A stretch of 64,000 bases of DNA from Ectothiorhodospiraceae bacterium 2226 (GTDB taxonomy: Bacteria > Pseudomonadota > Gammaproteobacteria > GCA-013348725): contig CP054689.1 of the NCBI GenBank assembly GCA_013348725.1, positions 1,662,501-1,726,500 of the forward strand, written 5' to 3'. The translations under genes were made by a program, and so were the position numbers. Positions 24,018 through 34,457 of the stretch are shown here, piece by piece. Positions within the stretch are counted from its first letter, which is position 1. Each line of letters opens with the position of its first letter. Under the pieces are notes generated by a model. It was not told the DNA's origin and did no database searches. It was given only the letters and a program-made list of their open reading frames with translations.

Positions 24018-26945
24018 GTGAACGCGGGAGCGCGTGGGCGGCGCGTCCTGTTCGCGGCCCTTGCGATGATGGGCGTGCTGCTCACTTTGCCCCTCGCAGC
24101 GAGCGATGTCCGCTATTCATACGACGAGCTGGGGCGCCTGATCGAAGCGTTCGATACCGCCACAGGTCTGACCCGCTATACCTATGATCCTGCGGGTAAC
24201 CTGATCGGCGTAAACAGGTATCAGGGGGCGGCTCCTCCTAACGTAGACGATCAAGAAGTGGCGCATCTCCGTTGTGGCGCTTCGGTTGAGATGTCGATCA
24301 GTGGGTCAGGCTTTGACGGCGTGCGGTTGGAGGCCTCCGATCCCGACATCCTCATCGACGAGGTCCGCCTCGTCGAGGGGGTGTTGATGTTCACCCTGAC
24401 CCCTCTTTGCTCCGCGCCGCACGGGGACCACCGGATTACCATCATTGGGATTGCGGGAAGCACCGAAGTGCCGCTCAGTCTTGGGCCTAAGCTGCCCACG
24501 CTGTCGGTCCATCCCACGCCGCTCGCGGTTCCGCCCGACGGCAGTACCCGGCAGTTTTACATTCGCTTGTCGTCGCCCGACACCATCCAACATGCGATAG
24601 CGCTCGCGACGGATGCGCCGGATGTGGCCGCAGCGGGTGAGGGGGAGCTGGTGATTCCTCCGGGCGAGACCGAAGTGGTGGGAGCCCTGCGCGGACTCTC
24701 AGCCGGCTTCACCACGCTGCGCGTTTCCGCCGATGCGCTGAAAGATATCGCGGTTCCGGTCTTCGTCACCGCCGAGTTCGCAGGCATCAATACGAGCTAT
24801 ACGCCCGTCATTGGTGTCGTTATCCCGATCGCAGAACAGGCGCCCGACGAGGCCGATGTCGCGATACCTGCAAGCGCTATCGGTGTCGTGCTAGGGGCGG
24901 CTGTGACGGGCGTGGACCCGTCCACCGTGGCGCTGGGCAGCGAGCAGGTGCCGGTGCATGTGCGGGGGGTCGGCCTCTACGAAGTGGCGCATGTGACGAT
25001 CGTGCCCCACGACGGGCTTGTATGGAGCGCACCCGCGCCGCTCCCGGACGGTGCGGGCATCAGCTTCCTGCTGGATGTCGACGAAGCGGCACCGACCACT
25101 TTGCGGCGCATCGTGCTGCACACGGATGAGGGCGCTGCCATCCCAGCTCAGCCTGGTGCGGACCGGCTACGCGTGACGCTGCGCGCGCCGGTCCTGCACT
25201 CCGTCAGTCCCATCAATCTGGTTCCTGGGACGTCAGGCATGGAGGTGGTCTTGCGCGGCGCGAATTTCCATGATGCCCTGAGCGTCGACGTTGTGCCGCC
25301 AGAGGGAATCGCCGTCGGGGAGTCGCCCGTCATCAGCGCGGATGGCACCATGGCGACGACCACGCTCTCGGTTTCCCCGACCGCGAGCTACGGCGAGCGG
25401 GTGGTCCGCATCGTGACGCCCGGCGGGTCCACCTCGGTCACGCCGACGCCGTTCAACACCGTTCGCATCGTTCCCGATATCGACGCCGATATCCCCAATC
25501 TCCTGGCCGCTCAGGTCGGCGTGCGGCGTGAGGTGGAGATAGCCGATGCGGAGCGTGCAAGCGCCGCGCAAACGGTACCCGTCGGCGTCACGCGTGGCGC
25601 CGTTTTGGCCGCGACGGAGCCCAGCGCGCTGATGGTCGGAGAGACCCGCCTGCTGACGGTGAGCGGCCGCGGCCTGCAGAACGTCGATCAACTTGCGTTC
25701 ATGCCGGACGAGGGCATCGCTTTGGACAGCGCGGTACTGGCGTCCGGCGACGGAACTGCGGTGTCTGTTCAGGTCACCGTCGCGCCGGATGCGGTAACGA
25801 CGCGCCGCCAGATCGTTCTCCACAGCGCCGGGCAGCGCGTCCCGCCCGTTCGCGCGGACGCCGATCGCATCTGGATCGCGAGCGGCGCGCCTCAGGTTCA
25901 GTCGGTGTCGCCGCTCGTGTTCGTCGCCGGCGAGGTCGTGCCGATTACGCTGCGGGGCGTGCATCTGGAGGATGCCTTCGAGGTGGAGTTCGTGCCGCAG
26001 AATGGAATCAGCATCGGCGAGCTCGTCCCCGGCGGAAACGGCACCTGGTTGAGCACGGTCGTGTCGGTCGCGCAGGACGCCTCGCTTGGCGAAAGGACAA
26101 TCCGGGTGCGTACGCCGGCCGGAGCGACCAGTCCCCTACCCGGCCCATCCAATCGCGTCTACATCACCGAATCGCCGGGCACGGACGTCAGCGCACTCGC
26201 GGGCCCCTCTGTGGGCGTTCTTCGCGAGCAGGTTCCGCAGGACTCACCCCCGGAGTCTCGCAGCACGCACGCCGTCACGGTCGGCGTTCTGAAAGAGGAG
26301 GCCGTCGATCCCAGTGAGATTCCGCGATTGGTGAGCGCTGCGCGCGCCGGTGTTGCGAAAGGTCCAGTCGCACTCGGCCTCTCCCCCGTGGCGGGACTTC
26401 CCGGGCAGCAGGTTGACTTGCACATCACCGGGCACGGATTGACGGAGCCGATGGACGTTCGGTTTGAACCGGGCACGGGCATCGTCGTGGAAGAGAGTCA
26501 AGCGCACGACGCAGGCGGCATCCTCATCCGGGTCACGCTCGAAGCAGACGCCCCGCCCGTCGTGCACTCGCTCACGATCGAGGGCGAGCAAGGCGCCGTA
26601 CACCACGCCAAGCCCGCACAGATGCTGTTCGAAGTTGGGTACGGTTCGCCGGCAATCCATTCCATCGAGCCCATCCTGGGTGGGCGCGGCGATCTCGTTG
26701 ATCTGCTGATCCGTGGCGAGAGCCTGAATGGCGCATGGCGCGTCTATGCGGAGCCTGGCGAAGGTGTGGTGTTCGACAGTCATACGACGGTAAACGCCGC
26801 GGGCACAGAGGTGCGTGTCCCGGTGCAGATCGAAGCCACAGCCCCGCTTGGCCCACGCGTCATACGCGTCGTGGTGCCCGGCGCGGTATCCGAGGGACCG
26901 GCGGAGCCGGCCAACACCTTCACGATTTATGAGGCCGTGCCATGA
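24018..26945 (+). CDS. Large exported protein with one RHS/YD repeat and multiple IPT/TIG-like domains
   Basis: A 975-residue protein with a signal peptide (basic GRR then LFAALAMMGVLLTLPLAA). Right after it comes a single YD-type repeat pair (YSYDELGRLIEAFD, RYTYDPAGNLIGV) and then repeated Ig-like beta domains. Recurrent segments such as LVPGTSGMEVVLRGANF, FVAGEVVPITLRGVHL and GLPGQQVDLHITGHGL are typical of IPT/TIG domains found in bacterial surface proteins. The start is GTG at 24018. Its stop overlaps an ATG (26942), and the glycine-rich and Rhs genes follow in the same direction, so it is probably an extracellular partner of the Rhs system. Function unknown. Confidence 0.75.
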   Translation: MNAGARGRRVLFAALAMMGVLLTLPLAASDVRYSYDELGRLIEAFDTATGLTRYTYDPAGNLIGVNRYQGAAPPNVDDQEVAHLRCGASVEMSISGSGFDGVRLEASDPDILIDEVRLVEGVLMFTLTPLCSAPHGDHRITIIGIAGSTEVPLSLGPKLPTLSVHPTPLAVPPDGSTRQFYIRLSSPDTIQHAIALATDAPDVAAAGEGELVIPPGETEVVGALRGLSAGFTTLRVSADALKDIAVPVFVTAEFAGINTSYTPVIGVVIPIAEQAPDEADVAIPASAIGVVLGAAVTGVDPSTVALGSEQVPVHVRGVGLYEVAHVTIVPHDGLVWSAPAPLPDGAGISFLLDVDEAAPTTLRRIVLHTDEGAAIPAQPGADRLRVTLRAPVLHSVSPINLVPGTSGMEVVLRGANFHDALSVDVVPPEGIAVGESPVISADGTMATTTLSVSPTASYGERVVRIVTPGGSTSVTPTPFNTVRIVPDIDADIPNLLAAQVGVRREVEIADAERASAAQTVPVGVTRGAVLAATEPSALMVGETRLLTVSGRGLQNVDQLAFMPDEGIALDSAVLASGDGTAVSVQVTVAPDAVTTRRQIVLHSAGQRVPPVRADADRIWIASGAPQVQSVSPLVFVAGEVVPITLRGVHLEDAFEVEFVPQNGISIGELVPGGNGTWLSTVVSVAQDASLGERTIRVRTPAGATSPLPGPSNRVYITESPGTDVSALAGPSVGVLREQVPQDSPPESRSTHAVTVGVLKEEAVDPSEIPRLVSAARAGVAKGPVALGLSPVAGLPGQQVDLHITGHGLTEPMDVRFEPGTGIVVEESQAHDAGGILIRVTLEADAPPVVHSLTIEGEQGAVHHAKPAQMLFEVGYGSPAIHSIEPILGGRGDLVDLLIRGESLNGAWRVYAEPGEGVVFDSHTTVNAAGTEVRVPVQIEATAPLGPRVIRVVVPGAVSEGPAEPANTFTIYEAVP

Positions 26946-26992
26946 ACAGCCTCGCGACGCAACAAACGCCCAGAGTGAACGGGAGAGGAACC

Positions 26993-28495
26993 ATGAAAAC
27001 TGCCACAACCTACAATCGCTACAAGTGGTCGGCAGCGGTCGCGCTGCTCATGATGCCGCTGACGGCGTCGGCCTTCGAGAGCGGGAGTACCGGCGCAGAC
27101 GGCGCCTTCAACCCCACGGTGAACACCCGACTCGCGTTGCCGCCGGGCGGGGTGTTCAATTTCACCAACGTCAATATCCCCGCCGACGTGACCGTTACCT
27201 TCGAGAAGAACACCACCAACACACCGGTAACGTGGTTGGTGGCGGGCGATGTGAACATCGCCGGGACGGTCAGCGTCTCCGGTCGTTGGTCGACTGCCGT
27301 GGGCGCTGCCGGTGACGGCAATATCGGCGACGATGGGCTGCCGGGGGAAGCGGGACCGGGTGGATTCGCGGGAGGCCGCGGGGGCGAGATTGATCCCTCG
27401 TTCGCTGGGCGGGGAGGGTCCGGGCTTGGCCCCGGCGGTGGCCAAGGAGGCCGGTACTACTCCGCCTACGGGGTTCCGAGTGGTGGCGGTGGCGGCGGGT
27501 ATGGAGTGGCTGGCGCGCGGGCCGCACAGCTCAGCAGTCACGCGACCCAAGCGGCCGGGGGTGGCGCATACGGCTCGGAACTTCTTCTGCCGCTCATCGG
27601 TGGATCCGGCGGCGGGGGCGGGATGGGGGGAAGCTTGTTCCACGGCTCCGGCGGCGGCGGCGGAGGCGGCGGGTTGCTGATCGCCGCGTCCGGCACGGTC
27701 ACCGTATCGGGGCGCATCCTCGCCGTCGGCGGCAATTCCGGGGCCGCTGCCGGCGCCGGGGTCGGCGGAACGGGCGGCGCAGGCAGCGGCGGGGCGATTC
27801 GCATCGTTGCCACGGCGATTACCGGGAATGGCGTTATAGATGCCCGCGGCGGGCAGAGCGGCGCGCAAACCAGCCAATCTGGTGTAAGCACCTCATACAT
27901 GCGGGGTGGCAACGGCGGCGTGGGGCGTGTCCGTCTCGAAGCGGAGGTGTTCAATCGCACGGCGGCTACGACACCCCCTTTCAGCTTCTCTCAGCCCACG
28001 GCCGTGTTCGTGGCCGGGCTGCCATCGTTGCGCATCCACAGCGTGGCCGGCGTCGAAGTCCCGGAATTTCCGACCGGCTACGCCGACGTGACACTGCCGT
28101 CCGACGCGCCCAATCCGGTAACCGTCGCTTTCGCTACCACCGGAGTTCCAGTGGGTAACACGGTGCGACTCACGGTCACGCCCGCCTATGGCCCTAGTAC
28201 CACTGTCGTGAGCCCGGCACTGACCGGTAGCACCGACAGTGCGACGGCGAGCGTGTCGGTCAACATCCCCGATGGCCCCAGCACCTTGACCGCCCAGACG
28301 ACTTACACGGTGATCGCGTCGGTGGGCGACGCGCTTGCACCCTTCGCGAGTGGCGAACGTGTGGAGCAGGTGCGTCTGGCCACCTCCTCGGACGGCGGCT
28401 CGAGCATCACGCTCATCACGGTTTCGGGAAAGGAGTATGCGCTTCCCGGCCGATTGCCGGCGATGCCCGCGGCACCTGAGTCCGACCACAGCTAG
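26993..28495 (+). CDS. Exported glycine-rich repeat protein
   Basis: A 500-residue protein starting at ATG 26993 behind GGGAGAGGA. A signal peptide (YKWSAAVALLMMPLTASAF) is followed by a beta-rich head, where NVNIPADVTVTFEKN, WLVAGDVNIAGTVSVSG and GTVTVSGRILAVGGN suggest parallel beta-helix turns. About 250 residues are very Gly-rich, including runs of six or more glycines, and end in RIVATAITGNGVIDARGG. A non-Gly C-terminal domain of about 150 residues follows. The composition suggests a surface or secreted adhesive fibre. An alternative ATG at 26942 overlaps the previous stop but would bury the signal peptide. It lies 12 nt before the Rhs gene. Confidence 0.75.
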   Translation: MKTATTYNRYKWSAAVALLMMPLTASAFESGSTGADGAFNPTVNTRLALPPGGVFNFTNVNIPADVTVTFEKNTTNTPVTWLVAGDVNIAGTVSVSGRWSTAVGAAGDGNIGDDGLPGEAGPGGFAGGRGGEIDPSFAGRGGSGLGPGGGQGGRYYSAYGVPSGGGGGGYGVAGARAAQLSSHATQAAGGGAYGSELLLPLIGGSGGGGGMGGSLFHGSGGGGGGGGLLIAASGTVTVSGRILAVGGNSGAAAGAGVGGTGGAGSGGAIRIVATAITGNGVIDARGGQSGAQTSQSGVSTSYMRGGNGGVGRVRLEAEVFNRTAATTPPFSFSQPTAVFVAGLPSLRIHSVAGVEVPEFPTGYADVTLPSDAPNPVTVAFATTGVPVGNTVRLTVTPAYGPSTTVVSPALTGSTDSATASVSVNIPDGPSTLTAQTTYTVIASVGDALAPFASGERVEQVRLATSSDGGSSITLITVSGKEYALPGRLPAMPAAPESDHS

Positions 28496-28507
28496 CGAGG
28501 GCTTACG

Positions 28508-31500
28508 ATGTCGGTGGGGCGTACTTGCATGCAGAGGGCCTGGCGCAGGCTAGCAGTGCTGATGCTGGCCGCAGTCGCGGTGCTCGCCGGTTCTTCTGGC
28601 TGGTCGTTGGCGCCTGAAGCGCAGCTCGTCGCCACGTTCGCGGAGCCGCTGAAAGGGCTCGCCCTCGATCAGCCTGGAGAACGGGCCCTGGTGCTGGCGA
28701 ACGAGCGTGTTCACCTCGTTGATCTAAGCGCTGACGCCGGCACGTCCGTGGATTGGGCGGGCAGTCCCGCACTGGCGGCCGTCGCCGATAGGGGCCGCGG
28801 TAGTTTCGTCATTGCCGATCAAGGCAACCGCATCCACTTCGTCAGCGCCCAGGATCTCCAACCCATTCACCCGCCGCTCAAGCTTGCGCCCTTAGCGCCG
28901 ATGTTGAGGCTCGATCCGGAGCGCGGCATGGTCGTCGCGCCGCGGCGCAACGGGCGCACCATCTTCTTCGTCGATGCCGTCTCCGGCATGGCCGTGTCGG
29001 AGTTGCGCCTGGACGGAACGCTCCAGCACTTCGATGTCCACCCAGAAAGCGGCAAAGTCCTACTGCTCGAGCGGCCCCGAGGAGGAGCGCGGCTTGCCGA
29101 CCGAATTGTCGTCGTGGACATCGCGACGCAAACGGTCGACGTCAGGACCGCCCTGGCCGAAAGATATGCGGCCATAGCGGTCAGCGACACGCAGCAGGCA
29201 GCTGTCATGGCCGTCAGTGACGCGCGCCGTGTGGACTTGTTGGACCTGGCATCCCGCCAGGTGATGCGCTCGTATGATACAGCCCACCAGGTAAGCGATC
29301 TGATCCTTTTTGCCGGCGGCAACTATGCGCTGTTGTTGGATGAGCGCGGTGGGTACGTGTCGGTCCTCGACCTGGAGACCGGTGACGTTCACGCCTACGG
29401 CAAACTTCCCGAGTGGGTGGGCGTTGGCGTCTCGGCGCGCTACAACCAGGCCCTTTTCGCCGTGAGTCACAAGCATCACCGGGTCGTGTCGCTCGCACTG
29501 CCGAGCCGCGCGCCGTCCCTGTCGTGGATCGATCCGGACGAGGTTCTGGAGGGCGCCCAGCCCTTCGAGTTGCACCTCCATGGCAGCGGCTTCGTCGACG
29601 GGGCGGAAGTAATGCTCGACGAAGAGCGCATGGCGTCTCGCTGGATGGACGCGACGTACTTGACCGTAGAGGTGCCCGCCGACGCGGTCGCTACCGCCGG
29701 CGTGCGGAATGTCAGCGTCGAGAATCCTGGCCCGGTTCCCGCACCATCGAATGCGCTCGTCCTGACGGTGCGTGCGCCCAACCCGGTTCCTGTAATCGAT
29801 GCCCTCCATCCTTCGGAGATTGAAACCGGCGAGATACCGGTCAGTATCGCCCTTTCAGGCAGTGGGTTCATCGGGGAGTCGAACGTGTATGCGGGCGCAG
29901 AAGCCCTCGAAACGGTCTATGTCAGCGAACACATGCTGGAAGCTGTTATCCCGTCCCGTCTGAGGCAGGATACCGGGACTCTGCCCTTGATGGTGGTCAA
30001 TCCGCCGCCCGGTGGCGGCGCTTCGAACGTTGCCGACCTCACTGTCTCCGGCGGCGCGCCGACCGTCGCGGACTTCTCTCCCCAAAGCGGATCGGCGGGG
30101 ACGTTGGTCACCATCCGCGGTAGCAACTTCGACGCGATTCAGCCGGGTGCCAACACCGTGCGCTTCGCCGGCACCTCTGCCGTGGTGGCCTCCGCCAGCG
30201 GCGAGCAGCTGCGCGTCGTGGTCCCGCTTGCGGCGGTCAGCGGACCGATTACCGTTTCCACCTCCCGAGGAAGCGCCACCTCTGACGACGAGTTCCTCCT
30301 GCAGGCACGAGAGTCTTTCGACGTGGTCCCGTCCGCGGATTCGCTCACCGTGCCCGCCGGCGGCGACGGAAGCCTCCAGCTCCTCCTGGAGAGTTTGGGC
30401 GCGCACGAGTACAGCCATCTGGTGGATCTTTCTTTCGAAGGTCTGCCTGCAGGTTTGACGCCACATCTGAGTCACGGGCAGCTGTCCCTCCATCAGCCGA
30501 CCGTCATCACCCTGCAAGCTTCCGGCGATGTGGCGCCGGGAACATATCAAGTGACCGTGACCGCGTCGGGCCTCATCGACGGGCGGCTCGTGCACCGGCA
30601 CTTCGATGTCGAGGTGGCGCTGCTTCCGCCCGGTACGACCACCCTGACAGGCCGCGTGCTGCAGGCCGACGACGACACGCCATTCGAAGGCGCCCTCATC
30701 CGCCTTGGCGAGGAGGTCGCGGTGACCGACGCGAGCGGGCGTTACCTCTTCCTGGAGCCCCAGCTTACCGGCGACCAGGTGATCTTGATCGACGGCCATA
30801 CGCGCAACACCGACGCCGTGCACTACGCATCGAGCATCGTCATGCCGGTCATGATCGAGCCCGGCAAGGCCAACCGCGCCATCACCAGCTATCTATCCGC
30901 GGTGGACGCCACCTCCTATACGGAGATCGCCCCCGGCCAGGCGGCCAGCGTCACCCATCCCGCGCTCGAGAACTATGAGCTACGCATCCCGGAGGGGGCG
31001 GTGCTTTGGGGATGGGACGGCACGCCCATCGATAAGATCAATGTCCGGGTGAGTCCACCCGACAGACTTCCGATCCGCCCTGTACCGGAGGGTGTCACCA
31101 CACGCAGTGTTTATCTCTATTACTTCTTCCGCGCGGGCGGCGCGGAGCCGACAGTCCCGATCCCCGTTACGATGGCGAACGACGTCGGCCTGCTGCCGGG
31201 CGAGAAGGCGGACCTTTGGTACTACGACGAGACGCCGGAACCGGATCCCGATTCGAACCAATGGCGCATCATGGGTCAGGGCACGGTCTCGGAAGACGGC
31301 AAGCGCATTGTCTCCGACCCTGGCGTAGGCATTCCCAGGTTCTGCTGCGGCGCGTCCTTCCCCAGCCCGCCGTCGCCGCCCGACGATGCCCCGGGCGGCG
31401 ACGGATGTGGGCCTTCCGGCGGCAATCCCGTAGACCTTGCCAGCGGCATTGGGTCGCTCCTACGGGACAAGGGTCTTCGTACGCATGGCCCGTTCTCCGC

Positions 31501-34438
31501 CGAGCTTTCATTCGGCTACTCGGGCATGACCGGCCGCGACGGACCGCTGGGCCTCGGCACCTGGGCGAGCTATGAATGGCGCATGATTCTTGCCGGCGCC
31601 GCCGCCACCGTCGTCACGCCGCAAGGCATCCGGTACACGCTTAGCAGGGGCGCGGACGGCGCCTACCGCGCCGCCTCCGGGCGCGCGGCTGGCCTTGGCA
31701 TGGAAGCGACGGTGCTTGATGGTCAGACGGTGCTGCGCTTTCCCGATGGAAGACGGTTCGAGTTCAGCCGCATCGGGGTGACGAACGGGCTGCTCACGGC
31801 GATGGTGGATGCGCGTGGCAACCGTACCACCCTCGTGCGCGACAGCGCCGATAGCGCAGGGCGCCTGCTGGAGATCCGTGACCCGGCCGGCCAGCGCTAC
31901 CGGTTCGACTACGAGTCGATCAACCGACTGGCGGCCATTCGTGACCCCCTGGGCCGCGTGCAGGCGTTCGACTACGACAACCTCGGACGCCTGCGCAGCA
32001 TTACGGATTTTCTCGGCCAGACGACCACCTACCATTGGGACGCCGCGAGCCGTATCAACCAAACGGGCGGCCCCGCCGCCCGTCCCCTGCGGTATGAATA
32101 CGACGATGATGGCCGGGTGATCAGCCAGCGACTTCCCTCTGGCGACGCCTCTTCGGTGCTTTACGATTTCGAGTATCAGCTGGTCGGCCGCACCGTGATG
32201 GGCACCACCGTGCGCAACCCGAAGGGTCATATCACTTCGTATCGGTTCAATGGGCAAGGCTACATCACGCGCGTCACCGACGCCCTCGGCGGCGTGACCG
32301 AGACGCGCTACGACAATACGCGGAACGTGCCCCTGTGGCGGCGCGATGCCACCGGCAGAACCACCTACCTCTCGCACGACGAGCGCGGCAACGTGACGGG
32401 CATACGCGACGTGCGTGACCGCGTCGCCTCGTTCGAGTATCACCCCCGCTTCGACAAACCGACACGCATCGTCGACACCGCGGGCCGCGATTTCCGCTTC
32501 GACTATACGAGCGACGGCGCCCTGCGACGCGCCGTCGACCCGCTCGGCAACGTCCATGAGTACCAATACGATTCGCGCGGCTTGATGACGCAGGCCACCG
32601 ACCCGCTGGGCAACGCTTTGCACTTCCAGTACGACGAGCGCGGATACCTGTCCTCCTTCACGGACAGCCTTGGACACGCCTGGCGCTTCGCGCACGACGC
32701 CGCCGGGCGTCTGGTGGCCGAGACCGACCCCCTCGGCCACACATCGCGCTACACCTACGACGATCTGGACCGCCTCATCCAGATCCAGGACGCCCGCGGC
32801 GGCATCACCACGATCACCTACACACCGCGCCACAAACTCGCCACAGTGCGCAACCCGAGCGGCGCCCTGATCGAGACCAATACCTACGATGTCTTCGACC
32901 GCCTGATCGAACGGCGCGACGCCGCCGGAAACGCCTGGCACTACGAGCGCGACCAAGTGGGCAACATCACCACCTACCGCGACCCGCAGGGCCGCAGCAC
33001 GCATTTCCAGTACGACCCGATGAACCGCCTCACGCAGGCGTCGTATCCCGACGGACGGACCACCATCTACGTCTATGACGCGGCCGGGCGCCTCGCGCAC
33101 GTCTTCGACAACGAAAGCGGCGAAGCCCGCTACGAGTACGACGATCTGGATCGGCTCGTGCGGGAGATCTCCGACCGCGGGATGATCGAGTACGCCTATG
33201 ACGACGCCGATCAAGTCGCCGAACGACGCATCAACGGGACGGAGATCACCGCCTTCAGCTACGACGGCGCGGGCCGCGTGACACACATCACGCACAACGG
33301 GCGCACCGCGCGCTACGACTGGGACGCCGCAGGCCGGCTCAACAACAAGCACCTGCCCAACGGACTCACCCAGGCCTACGAATACGATGCCGCCAGCCGC
33401 CTGACCGCTATCCGCTATCTCGCGGAAGGTCAGGAAGTCGACGCCATCGAGTACGGCTACGACCCCAGCGGCCGGATCATCCAGCGCCGCCACAGCCACG
33501 GCCTCACGGTCGCCGACACCCCCTTTACGGCCACCTACGACGCCGACAATCGCCTCACCACCTTCAACGGCCACGCGCTGCACTACGACCCCAACGGCAA
33601 CCTCGTCGAGCGCGAGACCGACGCGGGCAGTGTCTACTACACCTGGGACGCCGGCGACCGCCTGATCGCCATCCAAGGCCCCCACGGCTACGCCGCGTTC
33701 CGCTACGACCACGCCGGGCGGCGCATCGAGAAGACCGTGAACGGGCACAGCGTCCAGTACCTCTACGATGGCCTGCAGGCCGTGGCCGAGCTGCAGGGCG
33801 GCGCGCTCGGCGCCGTCTACCACACCGGACTGATGATCGACGAGGTGCTAGCCCGCTACAGCGCAGAAGGCGACCGCGCGCACCTGACCGACCTGCTGGG
33901 CAGTGTGCTTGCCCTGACGGACGAGGACGGCAGCCTCCTTACCCGCTACCACTACAGCCCGTACGGCGAGGTGCACCACGCAGGCGAGGACAACGACAAC
34001 CCCCTCCAATACACCGGCCGCGAGAACGATCAGACGGGGCTGTACTACTACCGGGCGCGCTATTACGATCCGGTGTTGAAGCGGTTTGTGTCGCGGGATC
34101 CAATTGGGCTTGAAGCAGGTTTGAATTTCTATGGGTATGTGTTGGGCGATCCAATTAACTTTGTTGATCCGGATGGTCTTAGGAGCAGAGGGACAAATCA
34201 AAGCATAATTCGACACTACCAGCGACAGATTGAAAGGAAGCTTGAGCCAGTCAGTAAGGTGCCGCGACAAGAGTATTCTATTGCAGATATACTACCCTCG
34301 CCGTCTGACTGGCATCATTTCTATAAGAATATTGATTTTGGGGAAAACTGTAAGGTAGTTTGTGATCGCGCGGGCTTAATGTCATGCCCTGCTTCAGGAA
34401 CGCCTTATATGACGAGTTGTCGGGTTGAGTGCCGATAA
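28508..34438 (+). CDS. Sec-exported Rhs/YD-repeat polymorphic toxin-type protein
   Basis: A 1976-residue protein, in order: signal peptide (RRLAVLMLAAVAVLAGSSG); beta-propeller-like region (about 30-340); IPT/TIG domains (345-600); a carboxypeptidase-regulatory-like fold around 715-760; a Pro-rich hinge (FPSPPSPPDDAPGG) and NPVDLASGIG start of the Rhs cage (about 970); YD repeats to about 1850; the core motif RFVSRDPIGL; and an 85-residue variable tip. The tip has five cysteines and a DWHHF motif and is unfamiliar to me. The Rhs cage normally encloses a C-terminal toxin and cleaves near the DPxG core. There is no PAAR or VgrG, so Sec export and surface display (WapA-like) fit better than type VI secretion. 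ATG 28529 is an alternative start. Confidence 0.9.
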   Translation: MSVGRTCMQRAWRRLAVLMLAAVAVLAGSSGWSLAPEAQLVATFAEPLKGLALDQPGERALVLANERVHLVDLSADAGTSVDWAGSPALAAVADRGRGSFVIADQGNRIHFVSAQDLQPIHPPLKLAPLAPMLRLDPERGMVVAPRRNGRTIFFVDAVSGMAVSELRLDGTLQHFDVHPESGKVLLLERPRGGARLADRIVVVDIATQTVDVRTALAERYAAIAVSDTQQAAVMAVSDARRVDLLDLASRQVMRSYDTAHQVSDLILFAGGNYALLLDERGGYVSVLDLETGDVHAYGKLPEWVGVGVSARYNQALFAVSHKHHRVVSLALPSRAPSLSWIDPDEVLEGAQPFELHLHGSGFVDGAEVMLDEERMASRWMDATYLTVEVPADAVATAGVRNVSVENPGPVPAPSNALVLTVRAPNPVPVIDALHPSEIETGEIPVSIALSGSGFIGESNVYAGAEALETVYVSEHMLEAVIPSRLRQDTGTLPLMVVNPPPGGGASNVADLTVSGGAPTVADFSPQSGSAGTLVTIRGSNFDAIQPGANTVRFAGTSAVVASASGEQLRVVVPLAAVSGPITVSTSRGSATSDDEFLLQARESFDVVPSADSLTVPAGGDGSLQLLLESLGAHEYSHLVDLSFEGLPAGLTPHLSHGQLSLHQPTVITLQASGDVAPGTYQVTVTASGLIDGRLVHRHFDVEVALLPPGTTTLTGRVLQADDDTPFEGALIRLGEEVAVTDASGRYLFLEPQLTGDQVILIDGHTRNTDAVHYASSIVMPVMIEPGKANRAITSYLSAVDATSYTEIAPGQAASVTHPALENYELRIPEGAVLWGWDGTPIDKINVRVSPPDRLPIRPVPEGVTTRSVYLYYFFRAGGAEPTVPIPVTMANDVGLLPGEKADLWYYDETPEPDPDSNQWRIMGQGTVSEDGKRIVSDPGVGIPRFCCGASFPSPPSPPDDAPGGDGCGPSGGNPVDLASGIGSLLRDKGLRTHGPFSAELSFGYSGMTGRDGPLGLGTWASYEWRMILAGAAATVVTPQGIRYTLSRGADGAYRAASGRAAGLGMEATVLDGQTVLRFPDGRRFEFSRIGVTNGLLTAMVDARGNRTTLVRDSADSAGRLLEIRDPAGQRYRFDYESINRLAAIRDPLGRVQAFDYDNLGRLRSITDFLGQTTTYHWDAASRINQTGGPAARPLRYEYDDDGRVISQRLPSGDASSVLYDFEYQLVGRTVMGTTVRNPKGHITSYRFNGQGYITRVTDALGGVTETRYDNTRNVPLWRRDATGRTTYLSHDERGNVTGIRDVRDRVASFEYHPRFDKPTRIVDTAGRDFRFDYTSDGALRRAVDPLGNVHEYQYDSRGLMTQATDPLGNALHFQYDERGYLSSFTDSLGHAWRFAHDAAGRLVAETDPLGHTSRYTYDDLDRLIQIQDARGGITTITYTPRHKLATVRNPSGALIETNTYDVFDRLIERRDAAGNAWHYERDQVGNITTYRDPQGRSTHFQYDPMNRLTQASYPDGRTTIYVYDAAGRLAHVFDNESGEARYEYDDLDRLVREISDRGMIEYAYDDADQVAERRINGTEITAFSYDGAGRVTHITHNGRTARYDWDAAGRLNNKHLPNGLTQAYEYDAASRLTAIRYLAEGQEVDAIEYGYDPSGRIIQRRHSHGLTVADTPFTATYDADNRLTTFNGHALHYDPNGNLVERETDAGSVYYTWDAGDRLIAIQGPHGYAAFRYDHAGRRIEKTVNGHSVQYLYDGLQAVAELQGGALGAVYHTGLMIDEVLARYSAEGDRAHLTDLLGSVLALTDEDGSLLTRYHYSPYGEVHHAGEDNDNPLQYTGRENDQTGLYYYRARYYDPVLKRFVSRDPIGLEAGLNFYGYVLGDPINFVDPDGLRSRGTNQSIIRHYQRQIERKLEPVSKVPRQEYSIADILPSPSDWHHFYKNIDFGENCKVVCDRAGLMSCPASGTPYMTSCRVECR
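33562..34110 (+). repeat. Rhs core repeat, copy A (549 bp)
   Basis: This stretch of the Rhs gene recurs almost base for base at 35035-35583, with a constant offset of 1473 bp. It runs from CTTCAACGG to the GGGCT just after RDPIGL. One variable patch interrupts it near 33934-34000. Similarity fades before it (from 33509, with a 6-bp indel) and stops abruptly at the toxin-tip boundary. Confidence 0.9.
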
Positions 34439-34457
34439 CAATTTACTTGAATAGACC

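Noticed and set aside
27300-27900. Collagen-like or PE-PGRS-like protein in the Gly-rich region
   Set aside because: There is no regular Gly-X-Y periodicity, and the signal peptide and beta segments fit a generic exported Gly-rich protein better.
31508-33823. 771-codon open frame antisense to the Rhs repeats
   Set aside because: A shadow of the YD-repeat region; its Val/Gly/Ala-rich composition follows from the complementary codons.
28508-34438. Type VI secretion Rhs effector
   Set aside because: No PAAR or VgrG domain is present and there is a Sec signal peptide; no T6SS gene lies in the window.
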